From assembly GCA_023265625.1 (NCBI GenBank), contig JAHFST010000013.1:1-64000 (forward strand): 64,000 nucleotides of DNA. The letters run 5' to 3'. The position numbers were made by a program, and so were the translations under genes. Each line of letters starts with the position of its first letter. Position 1 is the first letter of the stretch. The stretch is from Deltaproteobacteria bacterium. GTDB taxonomy: Bacteria; UBA10199; JACPAL01; JAHFST01. Positions 60,759 to 64,000 of the stretch are shown here, one piece after another. The notes under the pieces are model-generated. The model searched no databases and was not told where the DNA came from. It saw nothing but the letters and a program-made list of their open reading frames with translations.

Positions 60759-61043
60759 TTACTTTACTTCTTTGACAGCCTCTTTGGCTTCCGCATGATG
60801 GGCGGCCCCTTTGGCTTCCGCCTTGACCGCATCCTTCGTGTCAGCCTTGGCTTCTGCTTTGGCATCCTTGGCAACAGCCTTGGCTTCTGCGTGGGTAGCC
60901 TCTTTGGCCTCTCCCTTGACCGCATCCTTGGCATCTGCCTTCACTTCGGCCTTAGCCGCTTCACCTACGGCATGCTCATTGGCATAAGCTGGCACGGCAA
61001 AAATCGCGGTAGCCAACAACATCATCATCATTTTTGACTTCAT
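60759..61043 (-). CDS. Secreted Lys/Ala/Glu-rich repeat protein
   Basis: 94 aa. Signal peptide MKSKMMMMLLATAIFAVPAYA, then a mature region built of imperfect AEAK/DAVK/KADAKD repeats with four histidines and no cysteine. Probably a long charged helix. Strong ribosome-binding site (aggaggaag). It lies next to and divergent from the bufferin-like operon, and its leader and start of mature part (ANE) resemble those of the precursor at 61758. A related function is possible but not shown. Confidence 0.75.
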   Translation of the reverse strand: MKSKMMMMLLATAIFAVPAYANEHAVGEAAKAEVKADAKDAVKGEAKEATHAEAKAVAKDAKAEAKADTKDAVKAEAKGAAHHAEAKEAVKEVK

Positions 61044-61206
61044 ACTTCCTCCTTTAAAAAAACGGTTGGTTAATGGAGCAACAAATCGGCCATGAATCAC
61101 CATAACTTTGGCGGATTGTCAAGCTTCCACAAAGAGCTTTCACAAAGAGCTTGAACTTCTGAGCCAAGTCCCCTAATTTAGCTCCTCTTCAAAAGTAGGG
61201 GGGGAT

Positions 61207-61692
61207 GTGACAAAGGTTATAAAATTATACGATAGCTTGGCTGATATTTTAAGTAAGGGGCAAGATTGGTTTTTGTTAGTCATTCGGCTTTATTGGGGCT
61301 GGCAATTTTTTCAGACGGGTAAGGGGAAGCTCGGTAACATTGCTCAGGTCACGGAATTTTTTCAAAGCCTCAACATCCCGCAACCAGCCTTGAATGCCTA
61401 TCTAGCGGGGATAACGGAATGTTTGGGAGGGCTATTCTTATTGCTTGGGTTGGGGGTTCGATTAGTCAACATTCCACTGATTTTTACGATGGTGGTCGCC
61501 TACTTGACCGCCCATCGCGATTCCCTCCAAACGCTTTTTTCAAATCCTGACGGTTTTTTTCAACAAGACCCGTTTCTCTTCCTTTTCACCGCAGTCATCG
61601 TTCTGTTGTTTGGACCCGGCAAATTTTCTCTGGAACAAGTGATGCGACGATATATAGGGGGAGAATGTTGTCGTCACGACGCTGAAATATGA
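61207..61692 (+). CDS. DoxX-family membrane protein
   Basis: 161 aa, four hydrophobic segments, with RLYWGWQFFQTGKGKLGN and AGITECLGGLFLLLGLGVRL of the DoxX family. DoxX proteins accompany many bufferin-type operons. GTG start after agggggg. 65 bp upstream of the precursor gene and on the same strand, so probably first in the operon. Confidence 0.88.
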   Translation: MTKVIKLYDSLADILSKGQDWFLLVIRLYWGWQFFQTGKGKLGNIAQVTEFFQSLNIPQPALNAYLAGITECLGGLFLLLGLGVRLVNIPLIFTMVVAYLTAHRDSLQTLFSNPDGFFQQDPFLFLFTAVIVLLFGPGKFSLEQVMRRYIGGECCRHDAEI

Positions 61693-61757
61693 AATTTATT
61701 CTATTGGGGTATCGGCCATGGGGGTTGGTACCCTGAGTAGATCAATGAGGAGGAAGA

Positions 61758-62033
61758 ATGAATAAGAAAGTCATGGGCGCGGTTGTCGCCACAGCAGTTG
61801 CCGCTCTGTTCCTAACCGGCCAGGTGCGAGCCAATGAAGACAGTGCCAAGCATGATGATGCCAAGAAAGAGGTGAAAAAGGCTGATCATGCCGCCGATAA
61901 GGACAGCTGCAAGGCCAAAGACAAGTGCAAGGGTAAAGATGGTTGCAAGGGCAAAGACAGTTGCAAGGCCAAGGATGAGTGCAAGGCCAAAGACAAGTGC
62001 AAAGGCAAAGATGGTTGCAAGGCCAAAGAGTAA
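61758..62033 (+). CDS. Bufferin-like precursor peptide with Cys-Lys-x-Lys-Asp-x hexapeptide repeats
   Basis: 91 aa. Cleavable signal peptide (MNKKVMGAVVATAVAALFLTGQVRA), an acidic-basic spacer, then seven hexapeptides of the form C-K-(A/G)-K-D-(K/G/S/E) from about residue 50. All seven cysteines are spaced by five residues. It is directly followed by a DUF692/MNIO enzyme gene. In characterised MNIO systems such enzymes modify cysteines of the precursor, and bufferins sequester copper. Strong ribosome-binding site (gaggaggaag). Expected periplasmic product. Confidence 0.88.
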   Translation: MNKKVMGAVVATAVAALFLTGQVRANEDSAKHDDAKKEVKKADHAADKDSCKAKDKCKGKDGCKGKDSCKAKDECKAKDKCKGKDGCKAKE

Positions 62034-62904
62034 TCGTCCCGAAGACCTGAATGTCTTCCCCTATTTGGGGGTTGGAGTCGGGTTAAGGACGGTTCACTAT
62101 CAAGACATTTTTGATCAGTGGCCGGCGATCGATTGGTTCGAGATCCTGTCAGAAAATTTCATGGTCTCGGGTGGTCGGCCGTTGTCAGTTTTGGATCGAG
62201 TTTGTGAGCGATACCCCGTGGTCATGCACGGGGTGTCGTTATCAATCGGCTCCACGGATCCGATTGATAAGGGCTATCTCAAGGCTCTCAAACGTTTGGA
62301 GCAACGGGTCAAACCCAAATGGATTTCCGATCATCTTTGCTGGACGGGCGTGGGAGGTCATAATGCCCACGACCTCTTGCCCCTGCCCTACACCGAAGAA
62401 ACCATCCGTCATGTGGTGCGACGGGTGCGTCAGGTGCAAGATTTTCTCGGTCGTCCGCTGGTCTTGGAAAATGTCTCGAGTTATCTGACCTACACCCAAT
62501 CCGCCATGTCAGAATGGGCATTTTTGGCGGCGATTGCCACCGAGGCGGATTGTAAGATTTTATTGGATCTCAATAATATTTATGTCAGCGCCTTTAATCA
62601 TCATTTTGACGCCATGGACTATGTGAATGGCATCCCCAGCGACCGAGTGGTGCAATTTCACCTGGCGGGGCATCGTGACAAGGGCGATTATCTTTTGGAT
62701 ACCCATGACCATCCGATCAAGCCCGCGGTGTGGTCGTTGTATCGGCAGGCCTTAAAGCGGTTTGGTGCGGTGTCTACCTTAATTGAATGGGATGATCACA
62801 TCCCGCCCCTCAAAAAAATGTTAACTTATGTCGAAAAAGCCAAAAAAATCTTCCAAGCTGGGGAAGACGCAACGGCTCCTATGGCGTTGCGTTACGGAAC
62901 CTAA
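62011..62904 (+). CDS. DUF692/MNIO enzyme (BufB-type)
   Basis: About 297 aa, TIM-barrel multinuclear non-heme iron oxidase. Family motifs: HGVSLSIG, SDHLCW, ENVSSYL, LDLNNIYVSAFNHH, FHLAGH, DTHDHP and EWDDHIPP, which hold the iron-binding His, Asp and Glu. Start is taken as ATG 62011, inside the end of the precursor gene; the open frame begins earlier but would be the precursor region read in another frame. Predicted to oxidise precursor cysteines. Confidence 0.9.
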   Translation: MVARPKSNRPEDLNVFPYLGVGVGLRTVHYQDIFDQWPAIDWFEILSENFMVSGGRPLSVLDRVCERYPVVMHGVSLSIGSTDPIDKGYLKALKRLEQRVKPKWISDHLCWTGVGGHNAHDLLPLPYTEETIRHVVRRVRQVQDFLGRPLVLENVSSYLTYTQSAMSEWAFLAAIATEADCKILLDLNNIYVSAFNHHFDAMDYVNGIPSDRVVQFHLAGHRDKGDYLLDTHDHPIKPAVWSLYRQALKRFGAVSTLIEWDDHIPPLKKMLTYVEKAKKIFQAGEDATAPMALRYGT

Positions 62905-63625
62905 CAAAAACCGATTGGTAAAGCCCCCGGTCTGCGGTGATCGCCGGGTTTCGGCTCGCGCCCGGGTCGGCATTTATGCGGACATGTATTTTTATCGGAT
63001 TGCCGATAGCCTCAAAGAAGATTTTCCATCCTTGGAAAAATTATTGGGGGAGGAGCCCTTTTATCAATTAATCAGGTCCTACCTATCGCGTTATCCCTCT
63101 GTCCATTGGTCGCTGCGGGACGCGGGGAAATCCCTCCCGCATTTTTTGCAGGGCCACGCGGTGCAAAGGCGTTGGCCCTTTCTGGCGGAATTGGCGCGTT
63201 TTGAGTGGGAGTTGTTGGACCTCTTTGATGTGGCCGATGCGGTCCCCTTGTCCAAAGACCGCTTGGCGGCTATCCCCGCTGAGCAGTGGGAGTCTATCCC
63301 GCTCTCGTTGGTTCCGGGGTGTCGTCTTTTCCAAAGCCCTTGGCCGCTGGATCAGATCCGGCAGGCCATTGTGCGCAACCAGACCAACAAACATTGGCAA
63401 CGTTGCACCACATACCTCCAGATTTGGCGGCAGGATTTCAAGGTTTATTACGCGACACTGCAAGCCATGGAATATCAATTGTTACGCACGGTGCTTCGTG
63501 GCACTAACTTTGGTCAGGTGTGTGAGCGCGTGGCGGTTCAGCTGGGAGTGGAAGAGGCCCCCCTGGTTGCGGCGCAGCAGCTAAAATGTTGGTTGAATCA
63601 GGATATCTTGCGAGGTGATGTATGA
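62828..63625 (+). CDS. DUF2063-family partner protein (BufC-type)
   Basis: 265 aa. The core RARVGIYADMYFYRIADSLKEDFPSLEKLLGEEPFYQLIRSYLSRYPS is the DUF2063 signature, followed by LAELARFEWELLDLFD. Such proteins bind the MNIO enzyme and deliver the precursor. The ATG lies 77 bp inside the MNIO gene. Its TGA overlaps the next ATG (ATGA). The first 25 residues are Lys-rich and may be an extended start. Confidence 0.9.
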   Translation: MSKKPKKSSKLGKTQRLLWRCVTEPNKNRLVKPPVCGDRRVSARARVGIYADMYFYRIADSLKEDFPSLEKLLGEEPFYQLIRSYLSRYPSVHWSLRDAGKSLPHFLQGHAVQRRWPFLAELARFEWELLDLFDVADAVPLSKDRLAAIPAEQWESIPLSLVPGCRLFQSPWPLDQIRQAIVRNQTNKHWQRCTTYLQIWRQDFKVYYATLQAMEYQLLRTVLRGTNFGQVCERVAVQLGVEEAPLVAAQQLKCWLNQDILRGDV

Positions 63626-64000
63626 AATCGATCTTGTTCGTTTGTGTCGGCAACGCCTGCCGCAGCCAGATGTCGGAAGGTTTTGCCCGGGCCATGGGTC
63701 CGAAGGATTTGGTAGTCTACAGTGCCGGATCCCACCCGGCGGGTTTTGTGGCCCGGGAGGCGATCGTGGCCATGCAGGGAAAAGGGATTGATATTTCCGA
63801 ACACTATTCCAAGGGCCTGAGTGAGATTCCGGCCATCTCCTTTGATTACTTAATTACCATGGGCTGCGGCGATGCCTGCCCGCTGATTCCCGCCAAACAT
63901 CGCCTCGATTGGAAAATCCCCGATCCCATCGGCCGCGGGCGGGAGTACTTCAACCAGGTGAGGGATGACCTAGAACGCCGGATCCGGGAACTGATCGAAT
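63622..64000 (+). CDS. Low-molecular-weight phosphatase/arsenate reductase-like protein (partial)
   Basis: Cut by the window end; 126 residues visible. The P-loop VCVGNACRSQMSEG (C-x5-R-S) is followed by a second cysteine pair in MGCGDACP and DWKIPDPIGRG, the layout of thioredoxin-linked ArsC enzymes. It overlaps the DUF2063 gene stop by 4 bp, tying it to the bufferin operon. A role in metal or metalloid stress fits the context. Confidence 0.9.
   Translation, partial: MKSILFVCVGNACRSQMSEGFARAMGPKDLVVYSAGSHPAGFVAREAIVAMQGKGIDISEHYSKGLSEIPAISFDYLITMGCGDACPLIPAKHRLDWKIPDPIGRGREYFNQVRDDLERRIRELIE

Noticed and set aside
61888-62010. N-terminal extension of the DUF692 enzyme
   Set aside because: It is the cysteine-repeat region of the precursor read in a shifted frame (repeating ARPKTSA), not a real domain.

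Overview
The window looks like a chromosomal segment of a Gram-negative bacterium with an outer membrane. It carries lipoproteins, a DUF481-type beta-barrel, an MscS channel and sigma-54 regulation. TIGR02147-type regulators paired with lipoprotein genes, and many long ORFs of no recognised family, suggest a deltaproteobacterial, Bdellovibrionota-like or UBA10199-like lineage. That placement is inference from gene content; no 16S gene or ribosomal protein operon is present. I saw no CRISPR array, rRNA, complete integrase or IS transposase.

Layout. 0.2-7.2 kb: housekeeping and cell-surface metabolism (queC and queD for 7-deazaguanine, an SDR, a glycosyltransferase-deacetylase fusion, a class I amidotransferase, an epimerase, a CBS protein, mutY). 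This stretch is peppered with a short palindromic repeat family that begins GTAGGGG, three copies of which lie in frame inside mutY. 7.2-12.9 kb: two very large beta-rich proteins of unknown function, translationally coupled, and a small convergent gene. 13.1-16.5 kb: tmRNA (ssrA), bounded by a 108-bp palindrome at its 5' end and by a roughly 3-kb island at its 3' end carrying an AbiEi/AbiEii toxin-antitoxin pair plus relics of an AlpA-type regulator and a DUF433 protein. 16.7-26.5 kb: an unknown protein, a prohibitin-type SPFH protein, and a four-gene minus-strand cluster (multi-HTH protein, M20 peptidase, M49-like metallopeptidase, AMP-forming ligase). 26.6-31.1 kb: tRNA-Asn, bounded upstream by a mini-cassette encoding a GIY-YIG nuclease and downstream by a roughly 3.1-kb island with a four-gene operon (AbiEi, AbiEii, DEDDh exonuclease, metallophosphoesterase). 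An orphan AbiEi follows.

31.2-41 kb: an envelope and stress operon (lipoprotein, collagen-like protein, MscS, DUF481 protein, Dps), then a signalling block (HPt, REC-GGDEF, hybrid histidine kinase, NtrC-type activator) and a cold-shock protein. 41-46.8 kb: an RG-rich protein, a solitary XRE antitoxin next to what looks like a deleted toxin gene, a methyltransferase, and a TIGR02147 regulator with two related cysteine-containing lipoproteins that share a promoter motif. 46.9-54.9 kb: purine nucleoside phosphorylase and amidohydrolase, unknown proteins, and an M20 peptidase whose original 5' end has been duplicated and separated from its body by 1.37 kb. 55-57 kb: amt-glnK with a consensus sigma-54 promoter. 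57.2-60.7 kb: a long aminotransferase and a patatin lipase. 60.8-64 kb: a bufferin-like RiPP operon (DoxX, a precursor with seven Cys-Lys-x-Lys-Asp-x repeats, a DUF692/MNIO enzyme, a DUF2063 partner, and an ArsC-like phosphatase cut by the window end).

The most striking theme is that both small-RNA genes (ssrA and tRNA-Asn) are flanked on both sides by inserted DNA. The two 3'-side islands both carry AbiE-type toxin-antitoxin genes but no integrase, and the tRNA-Asn island adds two enzymes coupled by ATGA overlaps. These islands, the GIY-YIG cassette and the hexapeptide-repeat bufferin operon are the best candidates for new biology here.
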